Source of the DNA: JACVRW01 sp963812915
GTDB lineage: Bacteria; Actinomycetota; Thermoleophilia; Solirubrobacterales; Thermoleophilaceae
Direction of reading: 5' to 3'
Assembly: GCA_963812915.1 (NCBI GenBank)
Contig: CAWEXB010000008.1
Span: 248,001-312,000, forward strand
DNA: 64,000 bases
Within the stretch, counting starts at the first letter, position 1; each line of letters begins with the position of its first letter. The position numbers and the translations under genes are program-made. Under the pieces are notes generated by a model, which was not told the DNA's origin, searched no databases, and saw only the letters and a list, made by a program, of their open reading frames with translations. Below are positions 26,235-35,034 of the stretch, piece after piece.

Positions 26235-26762
26235 CTACCTCCCACCAACCCCCTCGCCGGCTGCGATTGCGGCGCTCAGCGGGCCTCGCAACCCGTTGTC
26301 GTGGGTCGCCGAGGCGGCACCGTTCACCCTGCCCGAAGGCACCTCCTGCTGGAGCTCGCCGTCCCCATCCGGGAAAGACGAGGCTCGGTGCTTCTCGAAT
26401 TGCACGCGCGTGCGCCCGTCTCCGTTCCTCACCTCGAAGCGGTCCACGAGCGCCGCAATGATCTGCATCCCTCGCCCACACGTGGCGTCGGTCGACGCGG
26501 GCTCGAGTGTGCTGTCGAAAGTGCCGAGGTCGCAGACCTCCACTCGCAGCCCACGTGGGCACGGCTCGGTTGTGAACAGGACGCAGTCGTTTGGCCAGGG
26601 CTCGCCGTGCTGCACCGCGTTTGCGACCGCCTCGGTCGCGGCGAGCATCAGATCCCAAGCGGGTTCCGCCTCGAGACCGGCCTCGGCAGCCGCCTCGCGG
26701 ACGATGCGACGCGCGAGCCCGGCGCTGGCGGGGTTGGCCGGCAACCATGTCTTCTGTCTCAT
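26235..26762 (-). CDS. Anti-sigma-factor-type serine kinase (RsbW/SpoIIAB-like HATPase)
   Basis: 175 aa. GHKL ATPase fold: N box LMLAATEAVANAVQHGEPW (about residues 38-56), DLGTF G1-like segment, and G2 box DATCGRGMQIIAALVDRFEV. This matches single-domain anti-sigma kinases that bind a sigma factor or phosphorylate an anti-anti-sigma factor. An extra 45-residue tail (GELQQEVPSGRVNGAAS...) is unlike the family. ATG at 26762 overlaps the PGR2 stop (ATGA), so it is translationally coupled to the wall-binding recombinase-like protein. No sigma factor is adjacent. Confidence 0.85.
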   Translation of the reverse strand: MRQKTWLPANPASAGLARRIVREAAAEAGLEAEPAWDLMLAATEAVANAVQHGEPWPNDCVLFTTEPCPRGLRVEVCDLGTFDSTLEPASTDATCGRGMQIIAALVDRFEVRNGDGRTRVQFEKHRASSFPDGDGELQQEVPSGRVNGAASATHDNGLRGPLSAAIAAGEGVGGR

Positions 26763-28468
26763 GGCGTGGCACCTCCGTTACGGCCCGAGCTAGGTCGTCG
26801 AGACGTCCGGCGCCTCCCGGGTGAGCCGCCTGCGCCCCCCGTGGCCCGCTGAACCGCGGAGGGTCGCCATTTCGCGCCCCCACCGAGAGGGGGCACGTTC
26901 TCGGCATTAAGCCGATCGGCGATCGCCTGGAGCGTCATGCCACCGGCGCGCATCGCCCGCATGCGCTCCTTCAACGCCGGGACGTCGGTCGTCGGCAGCG
27001 GGGTGCTGAGGCTTGCGTTCCGGGTCGGTCGCCCGTCGGGCACGGCGTCACGTCGGGTTCGCGCGGACGCACGCCGGTGCCCGGTCGCCGCACAGACCGA
27101 CACCAGCTCATCGGCCGCCTCGCCGCCGCTTTTCGTGGCCGTGTCCAATCCCTCGTCGGCCGCGACAAGGCGCGCCTCCTGCCGGCGGAGCCACCCGACG
27201 ATGTAGCCGAGCTCCGGCGCGGAGCGGCCGAGGCGGCTCAGGTCCGCCACGACCAAACACGACGCGTCCCGCGCCGCGAGTCGCTGGAGGGCCTGCTGCA
27301 TGCCGGGGCGGTCCGGCCCCTGGTCTTCGACCTGCTCGAGATCCCGGATGACGTCGCTCAGCACCAGCCCACGCTTGCGGCAGGCCTTGTCGATCGCGGC
27401 CACCTGGTCTCGGAGCTCCGGCCCATCGACCGCCTCGGGCTCACGGGCGCTCACGTAGCCGAGCGCGACGGCCCCGTCGCGCCGACTGGGCGCCTCTCCT
27501 CCGGGCGGCGCGGTTGACCCATTGCTGGGTGTCGCGGCCTTGGAATCGCCGTTCATCGGCGGGGGCTTGACCGGACCATCCTCGACCCGACTTGCTCCGG
27601 CCTTATGGCGCCGGCCCCTGAGCAGGCTCGCGAGCACCCCGCCACCCGCGAGCGCGAGCGCCAGGACCACCAGCGGCAGCGCGTACGTCGACCCTGCTCC
27701 ATCCCCCTCCTCCGTGCGAGGGGCCGCAGCCGTCGGGGCCCGGGTCGTGCTCAGATTCGCTCCCTCGGCCGGTTCCCTGCCTCCACGGGGGGCGGAAACG
27801 TCGGCCCGGCTCGCCGGACTCCCGTCGCGGTCGCGACGCTCGTCGTTCTTGCGCGTGTCGTTTGCACGGCTCGGCTGGTCGCTGTCGGCACGCGCGAGAG
27901 CCACCGCGGTCGCGGGCGACAACACGCCGCTGACGGGTTCTCTCGCCGAGCGCTGGAAGCGCTCGACGGCTGCCTGCGTGCGGGGGCCGTAGAGCCCGTC
28001 AACCGGGCCCGGCCGCGAGCCGGCGGCACTCAGCCGTCGCTGGACGGCACGCACCCGGGACGACCCTCCCGGCTGCCCATAGCCGGCGCCCGGCACCAAC
28101 GGCGGCGCCTGGGCGTTCAGGAGCGGGCGGGTCCGCGGTCCTACGACTCCGTCGACCGAGAGCCCGCTGTCGCGCTGGAGGCGCTCGACGGCCGCCTCCG
28201 TCCGCGGTCCGTAGAGGCCGTCCACGGGTCCCGGCCGTTGGCCGAGAGCCCGCAGGCGACGCTGCAGCGCCCGCACCCGCGAATCGCCCCGCGGCTGCCC
28301 GTAACCGTCTCCGAGTGAGAGCACGGCGCCCGCGCGGTCTTCCCCCTCTGCAGGGGAGTTGCCAGGCTCGGCCGCGATGCCCAGGGTCGGCATGCAGAGC
28401 AGGGCAAGGCAAGCCATGATGCTCGCCGCCGATGCCCGCGTGACGCCCACGCAATGTTTCCTTCTCAT
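26759..28468 (-). CDS. PGR2: peptidoglycan-binding, transmembrane, serine-recombinase-like protein
   Basis: 569 aa. Signal peptide (residues 13-33, ending TLGIAA); two PG_binding_1 domains (60-118: VRALQRRLRALGQRPGPVDG, YGPRTEAAVERLQ; 137-192: VRAVQRRLSAAGSRPGPVDG); charged/Pro-rich linker; TM helix 261-284; cytoplasmic serine-recombinase catalytic-type fold 333-460 (ALGYVSAREPE, DRPGMQQALQRL, VVADLSRLGRS); recombinase HTH 497-543 (MTLQAIADRLNAENVPP, KWRPSAVQ). The nucleophile-bearing RxS motif is replaced (YVSAR), so cleavage is unlikely. Strong SD (AGGAG). Paralogue of the 35035-36840 gene. No described function known to me. Confidence 0.85.
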   Translation of the reverse strand: MRRKHCVGVTRASAASIMACLALLCMPTLGIAAEPGNSPAEGEDRAGAVLSLGDGYGQPRGDSRVRALQRRLRALGQRPGPVDGLYGPRTEAAVERLQRDSGLSVDGVVGPRTRPLLNAQAPPLVPGAGYGQPGGSSRVRAVQRRLSAAGSRPGPVDGLYGPRTQAAVERFQRSAREPVSGVLSPATAVALARADSDQPSRANDTRKNDERRDRDGSPASRADVSAPRGGREPAEGANLSTTRAPTAAAPRTEEGDGAGSTYALPLVVLALALAGGGVLASLLRGRRHKAGASRVEDGPVKPPPMNGDSKAATPSNGSTAPPGGEAPSRRDGAVALGYVSAREPEAVDGPELRDQVAAIDKACRKRGLVLSDVIRDLEQVEDQGPDRPGMQQALQRLAARDASCLVVADLSRLGRSAPELGYIVGWLRRQEARLVAADEGLDTATKSGGEAADELVSVCAATGHRRASARTRRDAVPDGRPTRNASLSTPLPTTDVPALKERMRAMRAGGMTLQAIADRLNAENVPPLGGGAKWRPSAVQRATGGAGGSPGRRRTSRRPSSGRNGGATP

Positions 28469-28495
28469 CGTCCTACTCCTGAATCGAACGGTGTA

Positions 28496-28518
28496 CCCGG
28501 GTGCCTACGGCATCCGGG
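28496..28518 (-). other. Intercistronic hairpin between LC2 and PGR2
   Basis: CCCGGGTGCC (28496-28505), loop TAC, GGCATCCGGG (28509-28518): 10-bp stem with one G-T mismatch, no T tract. A comparable perfect hairpin sits at the same place in the other cassette. May set the LC:PGR expression ratio by processing or partial termination. Confidence 0.5.
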
Positions 28519-28542
28519 CCGGACTGATTGGCCTGGGAGGCG

Positions 28543-30328
28543 TCAGCCGGGGCGTTCGTTCAGGGCGACGATCGTCACCGAGCGCCAGCGGACCGGAACC
28601 AGCAGCAACCGGCCCCATAGTCCGCCGGCAAGCGCGGCAAGGGCACACACGAGCGCATAGAGTGCGCCGGAGGCGCTGCCGGACGAGCCGGCCCCGGCCG
28701 TTCCCGGACGGCGCACCCCCGCCGGCCGGCGGGGCCTGCTCGGGAGACTGCGCCGGGGACGGATCTTCGGAGGCCGGGATGGAGTCGGGGCGGGGCCTCC
28801 CGTCCGCGCGGCGGCCGGCGCCTGACCCTGCTCCGCGAGCATGGCCATCGCAGCTTTCACTCCGGCCAGATCGTCCATCATCTTGAGCGCCTCGCGGAAA
28901 AGCGCCGCCTCCTCCGGCGTCTCGGCCCGAGCTGGAGAGCCGGCAACAGGCCCGGGAGGGCCGTCGGCCGGAGCGGGCGACTCGAGCGAAGTCACAGGCA
29001 AGTCCGAGGTCGAGCCAATGGGCTGAAGTTCATGCCGATTCGGGTGCGGTCGCCGGAGGCGCGCTGGGCCCATCCGCTTGCGGCTGGCCCCCCGTGACGA
29101 GTTCCCCTTGGGTGCCCGGCTCAGAAGCACCGGGGGCGGTCGGCGAAGTGGCCTGAGGTGTCTCGGGTGACAAGGCGGCCTGCTGAGGCGCCGGCTCGCT
29201 GGGTCGCGGCTCGACGCTTGCCTCGGCCGGCGGCGCGGTCGGCGGGACGGCAACCGGCTCAGGTTCGGCGGCCGGCGGCGGCGGTTCGGGAGCCGGCGGG
29301 GCCGGCGGGCTCGGGAGCCGGGGGCGGCGTGGCATCGGGAGCCGGCGGTGCCGGGGGCTCGGGGGCCGGGGGTGGCGTGGGCTCTGGAGCCGGGGGCGGC
29401 GGGGGCTCCGGAGCCGGGGGCGGCGGGGGCTCCGGAGCCGGGGGCGGCGGCTCGGCGACCGGAGCAGGCGAGGGCTCCGGAGCCGGGGGCGGCGGGGGCT
29501 CGGGAGCCGGGGGCGGCGGGGGCTCTGGAGCCGGGGGTGGTGGGGGCTCTGGAGCCGGCGGGGGCGGCTCGGCGACCGGACCGGGCGAGGGCTCTGGAGC
29601 CGGGGGCGGCGGGGGCTCTGGAGCCGGCGGCGGCGGCTCGGCGACCGGACCGGGCGAGGGCTCGGGAGCCGGGGGCGGCGGGGGCTCCGGAGCCGGGGGC
29701 GGCGGGGCTCTGGAGCCGGGGGCGGCGGCGGCTCTGGAGCCGGGGGCGGCGGCTCGGCGACCGGACCGGGCAAGGGCTCGGGAGCCGGGGGCGGCGGGGG
29801 CTCTGGAGCTGGTGGCGGCGGCTCGGTGACCGGCTCCGGCGTGGGCTCCGTAGCCGGGGGTAGCTCGGCGACAGGACCCGGCGTGGGCTCCGGAGCAGCC
29901 GGCGTCTCGGCGGTGGGCTCTGGACTGGGTGCGGACGTCGGGGCCGAGGTCGGTTCGGACGTCGGGGCCGAGGTCGGTTCGGAGGTCGGGGCCGAGGTCG
30001 GTTCGGACGTCGGGGCGGATGTTGGTTCGGAGGTCGGGGCCGATGTTGGTTCGGACGTCGGGGCCGATTGGTCCGGTGCCGGCGAGGACTGCTCGACAGG
30101 CTGTGGAGACGGATCCTGGGAGGCCGGCGACTCGGAAGCTGTCCCCGGTGCCGTGCTCTCAACCTGAGGTGCCGGGTCAGATCCGGCTTCCGGCGCGCCA
30201 CCGCTCACCTCCGCCGACGCGGGGGGAGCCAGCAAGGCAATGCCGACCGCAGCGAGCACTGCGACCAGAGGCAGGAGGCTGCCTCTGCCGCTGCCGCCAC
30301 GACGGTTAGCTCCGGTCACACGAGTCAA
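28543..30328 (-). CDS. LC2: secreted Pro-rich repeat protein with C-terminal membrane helix (frame broken)
   Basis: N-terminal signal peptide (SLLPLVAVLAAVGIALLAPPASA), then Pro/Glu/Ser/Thr-rich chain: SEPTSAPT octads (about 29925-30075) and APEPPPPP octads (24-nt, about 29300-29830). The C-terminal part (28543-29030) has a helix AALFREALKMMDDLAGVKAAMAMLAE, a TM helix (ALYALVCALAALAGGLWGRL) and tail RWRSVTIVALNERPG. Frames change near 29704-29707, about 29307 and about 29031, all compatible with single-base indels; each frame stays open through the repeats. TTG 30328 or GTG 30319 start. Probably one ~595-residue wall-spanning protein; alternatively the C-terminal part is a separate gene from GTG 28995. 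Confidence 0.6.
29300..29830. repeat. 24-nt tandem repeat inside LC2
   Basis: About twenty imperfect copies of a 24-base G/C unit (plus strand gggggctctggagccggggg and variants), encoding APEPPPPP on the minus strand, interspersed with PGPVAEPP variants. Two homopolymer-length differences (29704-29707 has G4 instead of G5; about 29307 has G3) shift the reading frame out and back. Confidence 0.85.
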
Positions 30329-30425
30329 TCCGCACCTGTTTGTAGACGCCCGCCGCCCACGGCGGTTCGTCCCTCAAACGTAGGTTCGACGGAAAAGATG
30401 CGTACCGAGGGCGTGTCGCGATTTT

Positions 30426-30471
30426 CGCAATTTGCGGGAATCCCGGGACTGCGGCGTAAGCGTATACGCAA
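30426..30471. promoter_or_regulatory. LC2 upstream regulatory region
   Basis: The AT-richer gap between folC and LC2 holds the 11-bp palindrome CGCAATTTGCG (30426-30436), a GGGAATCCC block, GCGTAA (30454-30459) and the perfect palindrome GCGTATACGC (30460-30469), which overlaps a TACGCAA motif. CGCAATTTGCG recurs in inverted orientation upstream of LC1, and TACGCAA/TTGCGTA recurs at the edges of both cassettes. Confidence 0.55.
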
Positions 30472-30481
30472 CTCTGGCCGG

Positions 30482-31795
30482 CTAGAGGGTCGACGCGCGA
30501 GCGCTTGGCGGCTCCCACACGAGGTCGGCGACCAGGTAGATCGAGCCCGTGGCGAGCACCGCGCCGCCGGGCCCGGCCAGCATGCGCGCCCGCTCAACGG
30601 CGGCACGAGGGTCCGCCACCGCCTCGGCGCTAAGGACCGTCTCGTCCGCTGCCGGGCGGTTGCCCCGCCCCCTGATCTTCTCGGCGAGCGTGGCGAGCGT
30701 GGCCGGTGGAAGCGAGCGCGGGTTGCTCGAACGGGTGAAGATCGCTCGGTCCAGGTGCGGCAGCAGCGCTTGGAGCATGCCGGCCGCGTCCTTGTCCTCG
30801 AGCACGCCGATGACCGCCACCCGCGGATGGCGCTCGCCGAGCACGTCGTCGAGCGAATCCGCGAGCGCCCGCGCGCCCTCCGGATTGTGCGCGCCGTCGT
30901 AGACCGTGAGGGGACGCTCGCCGACCACGTCGAGTCGCCCGGGAATCCGGATCTCGGCGCCGGCCCGCTCCACGGCGGCACGGTCGAGCGGCCGCCCGAG
31001 GAACGCCTCGGCGGCGGCCGCCGCCAGGGTGAAATTGCGGCGCTGGAAGCGGCCGTGCGCGCGCAGTGTGATCCCGAGGTCGCCGGGCCCCGCGAACTGC
31101 GATGTCGAGGGGTGGGGCGACGTCCGGGTCGTCACGAGCCTGGCGCGACGCTCGGCGGCGGTCCGTTGCGCGACGGCGAACGCTTCGGGCTGGAGGTCTC
31201 CGACCACGAGCGTGCCGTGGTCGCGCACCACGGCGAGCTTCTCCTCGGCGATATCCGTCAGCGTCGGCCCGAGCCAGCGTGTGTGCTCCAGGCCGACAGA
31301 GGTCAGGACCTGAACCTTCGACGGGATCACGTTGGTGGCGTCGAACCGGCCGCCCAGCCCCGCCTCGATCACCGCCACCTCCACGCCTCGCCTCGCCAGC
31401 TCGTGGTAACTCGCGGCGGTGAGCGCCTCGAACTGGGTGACGCCGTCATCCGGTTCCTGGGTCCGGTTCACAAGCTCGGCCGCGTGCGCCGCCCGCTGCA
31501 CGGCGGCGGCGAAGTCGGCCTCGGACACCGGCTCCTCCCCCACGTCGATCCGCTCCCGGAACGAGCCAAGGTGCGGCGAGGTGTAACTGCCCGCGCGCAG
31601 TCCGTGGCGCGCCAGGATGGCCGCACAGAAGCGCACGGTCGACGACTTGCCGTTCGTCCCAACCACGTGAATCGAGGCGAAGCGCCTTTGCGGCAGCCCG
31701 AGCACGGTCATCAGCTTGTGCATGCGATCCAGTCCGAAGCGCATTCCGAACAGCTCCAGGCCCAGCAGGTACTCCTCCGCCTGACGGAAGGTCAC
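30482..31795 (-). CDS. folC: Bifunctional folylpolyglutamate/dihydrofolate synthase FolC
   Basis: 437 aa Mur-ligase-family enzyme that adds glutamate to folates. P-loop VVGTNGKSSTVRF (about residues 44-56), FERIDVGEEPVSEADF, EAGLGGRFDATNVI with the metal-binding residues, and the C-terminal ligase domain with TVYDGAHNPEGARAL. The GTG start overlaps the valS stop (GTGA), the standard valS-folC pairing. Confidence 0.96.
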   Translation of the reverse strand: MTFRQAEEYLLGLELFGMRFGLDRMHKLMTVLGLPQRRFASIHVVGTNGKSSTVRFCAAILARHGLRAGSYTSPHLGSFRERIDVGEEPVSEADFAAAVQRAAHAAELVNRTQEPDDGVTQFEALTAASYHELARRGVEVAVIEAGLGGRFDATNVIPSKVQVLTSVGLEHTRWLGPTLTDIAEEKLAVVRDHGTLVVGDLQPEAFAVAQRTAAERRARLVTTRTSPHPSTSQFAGPGDLGITLRAHGRFQRRNFTLAAAAAEAFLGRPLDRAAVERAGAEIRIPGRLDVVGERPLTVYDGAHNPEGARALADSLDDVLGERHPRVAVIGVLEDKDAAGMLQALLPHLDRAIFTRSSNPRSLPPATLATLAEKIRGRGNRPAADETVLSAEAVADPRAAVERARMLAGPGGAVLATGSIYLVADLVWEPPSARASTL

Positions 31796-34416
31796 CCCTC
31801 GAGCCTCCGGAGCGCCTCTCGGTATTCCTCGAGCTTGCGGCGCTCCTCCTCGACGACCGCCGCCGGGGCCCTCGTCACGAACTGCTCGTTGGCGAGCTTG
31901 CGCTCGGCGCGCTCGACTTCGTTCGCGAGCTGCTCACGCCTCGCCGCGATGCGTGAGCGAGCCTCCTCCGCGTCGAACGCCTCCGAGGGCAGCACCTGCA
32001 CCCCGCCTCCGGGGATCGGGACCGTCGCCAGGACGTCGCCGTCCGGCGAGCCGCCGTCGACCAGCTCGAAGCGCGCCATTCGCGCCAACTGCTCGCGCAG
32101 CGCACCGTAGTCCTCCGCCACGAGCCGGCCGCGGATCGGGACGGTCGCCCTCGCACCCACCTCGTCGCGGTAGCGGCGCAGCGCGGTCACTGCCTCTATC
32201 AGCCGCTCGACCTCTGCCTCCGCCTCCCGGTCGATACCGGACTCGTCGGCCTCCGGCCAGGGAGCCACCGCGAGCAGCCCCTCTCGGCCCGGCATGAACG
32301 ACCAGATCTCCTCGGTCACGAACGGCATCACCGGATGAAGCAGCTCGAGCGTGCGCTCGAGGGCCCACAGGAGGACGCCGGAGACCTGCTCGTTGTCCTC
32401 CTCGTAGAGCCGCGGCTTGGCGAGCTCGAGGTACCAGTCGCACAGTTCCGACCAGAACGTCCCGTAGAGCTCGAGTGCGGCAGGCGAGAAGCGGAAGCTG
32501 TCGTACAGCTCGGTCACGCGCATCGTGAGCCTCTCCAGCCGCGAGACGATCCATCGGTCCTCGACCGCCGTCGCCGCTCCCGAGTCGGGCTCGACCTCCG
32601 ATACCCGCAGCAGAATCAGCCGCGAGGCGTTCCAGAGCTTGTTGGCGAGGTCGCGACCCTGCTTCACGCGCTCCTCGTTGAAGCGGATGTCCTGCGAGGA
32701 CGACATCGCAAGCAGACCGAAGCGCAGCGCGTCGGCGCCGTAGGCGGGAAACTCGCCGCCCTCCGCGTACACCGGCGGCCGCGGCCCTCCCTCGATCAGA
32801 TCGAGCGGGTCGATCCCCGTGCCGAGCGACTTCGACATCCGCCGCCCGTCGGGCGCCTGGATGATCGAGTGGATGTTCACGTCGGTGAACGGAGTCTCAC
32901 GCGTGAACTCGATCCCGAGCATCACCATGCGGGCGACCCAGAGAAAGATGATGTCGCGGCCCGTCGAGAGCACGTCGGTTGGGTAGAAGGCCCGCAGCTC
33001 GGCTGTCTGCTCGGGCCAGCCGAGCGTGGCGAAAGGCCACAGGCCGGAGGAGAACCAGGTGTCGAGCACGTCTGGGTCGCGCTCCCAGCCCTCACCCTCG
33101 GGCGGGGTCTCCGCGACATAGGTCTCGTCGCCGCGGTACCAGACGGGTAGCTGGTGGCCCCACCAGAGCTGCCGCGAGATTGCCCAGGGCCTGATGTTCT
33201 CGAGCCACTCGAGGTAGACGCCCGTCCACGGCCGCTCGGGGTGGAAGCGGACTCGTCCGTCTCGTACGACATCGATCGCCGGCCGTGCCAGCTCGGTCAT
33301 GTCGCAGAACCACTGGAGGGAGATGAGCGGCTCGATGCGCCGGCCCGAGCGGTGAGAGTGCGGCACGTCGTGGACGTACGGCTGCGTGCCGGAAATGAGC
33401 CCCTGCTCGCGGAGCGCGGAGACCACGGCCCTCCTGGCCTCGTCCACCTCCATGCCGCGGAAGCGCTCCGGAGCGGCCTCTTTTAGGAGGCCGTCCTCAC
33501 CGATCACGACGACCTCCTCGAGGCCGTGCGCGCGGCCGATCTCGAAGTCGGCGGGGTCATGGCCGGGAGTGATCTTGAGCGCGCCGGTGCCGAACTCGGG
33601 ATCAACGTGCTCGTCGGCGATGATTGGGAGACGACGCCCGACGAGCGGCAGGATTGCCGTCTCGCCGATTAGGCGCGAGTAACGATCGTCGTCCGGATGC
33701 ACGGCGATGGCGGTGTCGGCCAGCATCGTCTCTGGCCGCACCGTCGCCACCGTCAGGGCGCCCGAACCCGACTCGAGCGGATAGTCGATCAGGTAGAACG
33801 TGTCCTCGACGGTGCGCTGCTCGACCTCGAGATCGGAGATCGCCGTGCGGAGGCCCGGATCCCAGTTGACCATGTAGTTGTCACGGTGGATCAGCCCTCG
33901 CTCGTAGAGGCGGACGAACACCTTCGTGACGGCGCGGACGTAGTCGTCGTCCATGGTGAAGCGCTCGTCGGCATAGTCGAGTGAGGCGCCGAGCCTCCGG
34001 AACTGGTTCGTGATCGTGGAGCCGTGCAGCCGCCGCCACTCCCAGACGCGCTCGACGAACCGCTCGGGACCGACCTCCTCGCGGCTCGTACCCTCCGCCT
34101 CGAGCGCCTTCTCCACCTGCCGCTGGGTGCCGATTCCAGCGTGGTCGGTGCCGTAGATCCACTTCGTGCGCTTCCCGCGCATGCGGGCGAGCCGAATGCA
34201 CACATCCTGGATCGAGCCGTTGAGGGCGTGACCCATGTGCAGCGAACCGGTCACGTTCGGCGGCGGGACCGCGATCGAGTAGTTCTCAGCCGCGTCGCCC
34301 GCCGGCTCGGGGTGGAAGATCCCCGACTCCTCCCAGCGCGCAAAGACGCGTCCCTCCACCTCGGTGGGGTCGTAGCGCGTGCGCTCCTCGAGCGCCTTGA
34401 GACGGTCACGGGCCAT
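31792..34416 (-). CDS. valS: Valyl-tRNA synthetase
   Basis: 874 aa class I synthetase. HIGH-type motif PPPNVTGSLHMGHAL near residue 51, editing (CP1) domain, KMSKS-type RRMSKSLGTGIDP, helical anticodon domain, and a C-terminal coiled coil (EQLANEVERAERKLANEQF) that contacts tRNA. Full length. Preceded by a 618-bp region without a gene, unusual for this compact genome. Confidence 0.97.
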   Translation of the reverse strand: MARDRLKALEERTRYDPTEVEGRVFARWEESGIFHPEPAGDAAENYSIAVPPPNVTGSLHMGHALNGSIQDVCIRLARMRGKRTKWIYGTDHAGIGTQRQVEKALEAEGTSREEVGPERFVERVWEWRRLHGSTITNQFRRLGASLDYADERFTMDDDYVRAVTKVFVRLYERGLIHRDNYMVNWDPGLRTAISDLEVEQRTVEDTFYLIDYPLESGSGALTVATVRPETMLADTAIAVHPDDDRYSRLIGETAILPLVGRRLPIIADEHVDPEFGTGALKITPGHDPADFEIGRAHGLEEVVVIGEDGLLKEAAPERFRGMEVDEARRAVVSALREQGLISGTQPYVHDVPHSHRSGRRIEPLISLQWFCDMTELARPAIDVVRDGRVRFHPERPWTGVYLEWLENIRPWAISRQLWWGHQLPVWYRGDETYVAETPPEGEGWERDPDVLDTWFSSGLWPFATLGWPEQTAELRAFYPTDVLSTGRDIIFLWVARMVMLGIEFTRETPFTDVNIHSIIQAPDGRRMSKSLGTGIDPLDLIEGGPRPPVYAEGGEFPAYGADALRFGLLAMSSSQDIRFNEERVKQGRDLANKLWNASRLILLRVSEVEPDSGAATAVEDRWIVSRLERLTMRVTELYDSFRFSPAALELYGTFWSELCDWYLELAKPRLYEEDNEQVSGVLLWALERTLELLHPVMPFVTEEIWSFMPGREGLLAVAPWPEADESGIDREAEAEVERLIEAVTALRRYRDEVGARATVPIRGRLVAEDYGALREQLARMARFELVDGGSPDGDVLATVPIPGGGVQVLPSEAFDAEEARSRIAARREQLANEVERAERKLANEQFVTRAPAAVVEEERRKLEEYREALRRLEG

Positions 34417-35034
34417 GAGCCCTCCAGTCTGCCAGGGGCGCGATAATCGGCGCGTGTTCTGGAGTTGCCTCCCGGAAACCTATGACGCGTGAGCGGCGTG
34501 CCGCTCGACTCCCTGGTCGCCCACCTCTGGCAGATCCGCGACGTTCAGCCCGACGAGTAGGCCCGGCCGCCGGCCGGCCGGGGGAGACCGACCGGCGGCG
34601 CGGGTCGCCTGCTGGATGACGCGGGTCGGCGTCATCCCTGGGCTTGGCACGCCCCCTGCTTTTCGCTTCCCGCGTGCGTGCGGCCACAGATTGAAGGAAG
34701 GCTCCCCCCAGGCCCGCGACGGCGGGCCCGGGGGTTGCGGGCCAGACTCTGCGCCCACCGTGGCGCCGGGATCGCACGATGTCGTTTGCCGACGACCGCG
34801 CGCGGGCAGGCTCCAGCCCGCCCGCCGCGGCCTCCGGCGCCGGGCCCGCCGATGTGTCCCGAACGGCGGGCGACGCGTGCGCACGCAGCACCTCTGGGCG
34901 CGACGCCTCTGGCCGAGCTGCGTGAAAACCCCCATTCCATGACCTCCGCATCGTTGCGCAGCCAAGGCGTCGGGCAAGGGCGCGGCCCCCCGAACCGGGA
35001 TTTACGCGCCCGCACCCTTGCGTAAGTGGCCGAA
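34417..35034 (-). other. 618-bp gene-free region between PGR1 and valS; possible structured leader
   Basis: No protein with recognisable features on either strand; open frames here are Arg/Pro-rich noise. Stem-loops include GGATGACGC/GCGTCATCC (34614-34637, perfect 9-bp stem, 6-base loop) and GGCCCGC/GCGGGCC (34711-34728, 7-bp stem, 4-base loop). A TTACGC...GCGTAA inverted repeat lies at the PGR1 end. No T-box consensus (AGGGTGGNACCGCG) could be found on the minus strand. It could be a leader of valS, a remnant of cassette insertion, or both. Confidence 0.45.
35002..35025. repeat. Inverted repeat at the downstream edge of the LC1-PGR1 cassette
   Basis: TTACGC (35002-35007), 12-base spacer, GCGTAA (35020-35025), 9 bases beyond the PGR1 stop. 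The left arm is part of GGATTTACGC (34998-35007), which occurs identically at 40642-40651 on the far side of LC1. The right arm is part of TTGCGTA. The two GGATTTACGC copies therefore bracket the cassette in direct orientation. Confidence 0.5.

Noticed and set aside
34480..34977. Minus-strand open frame of about 165 codons upstream of valS
   Set aside because: Arg/Pro/Ala-rich without any domain, and the same stretch is open in several frames, as expected by chance in high-GC DNA.
34417..35034. T-box riboswitch for valS
   Set aside because: No AGGGTGGNACCGCG-type motif and no specifier-loop arrangement was recognised on the minus strand.
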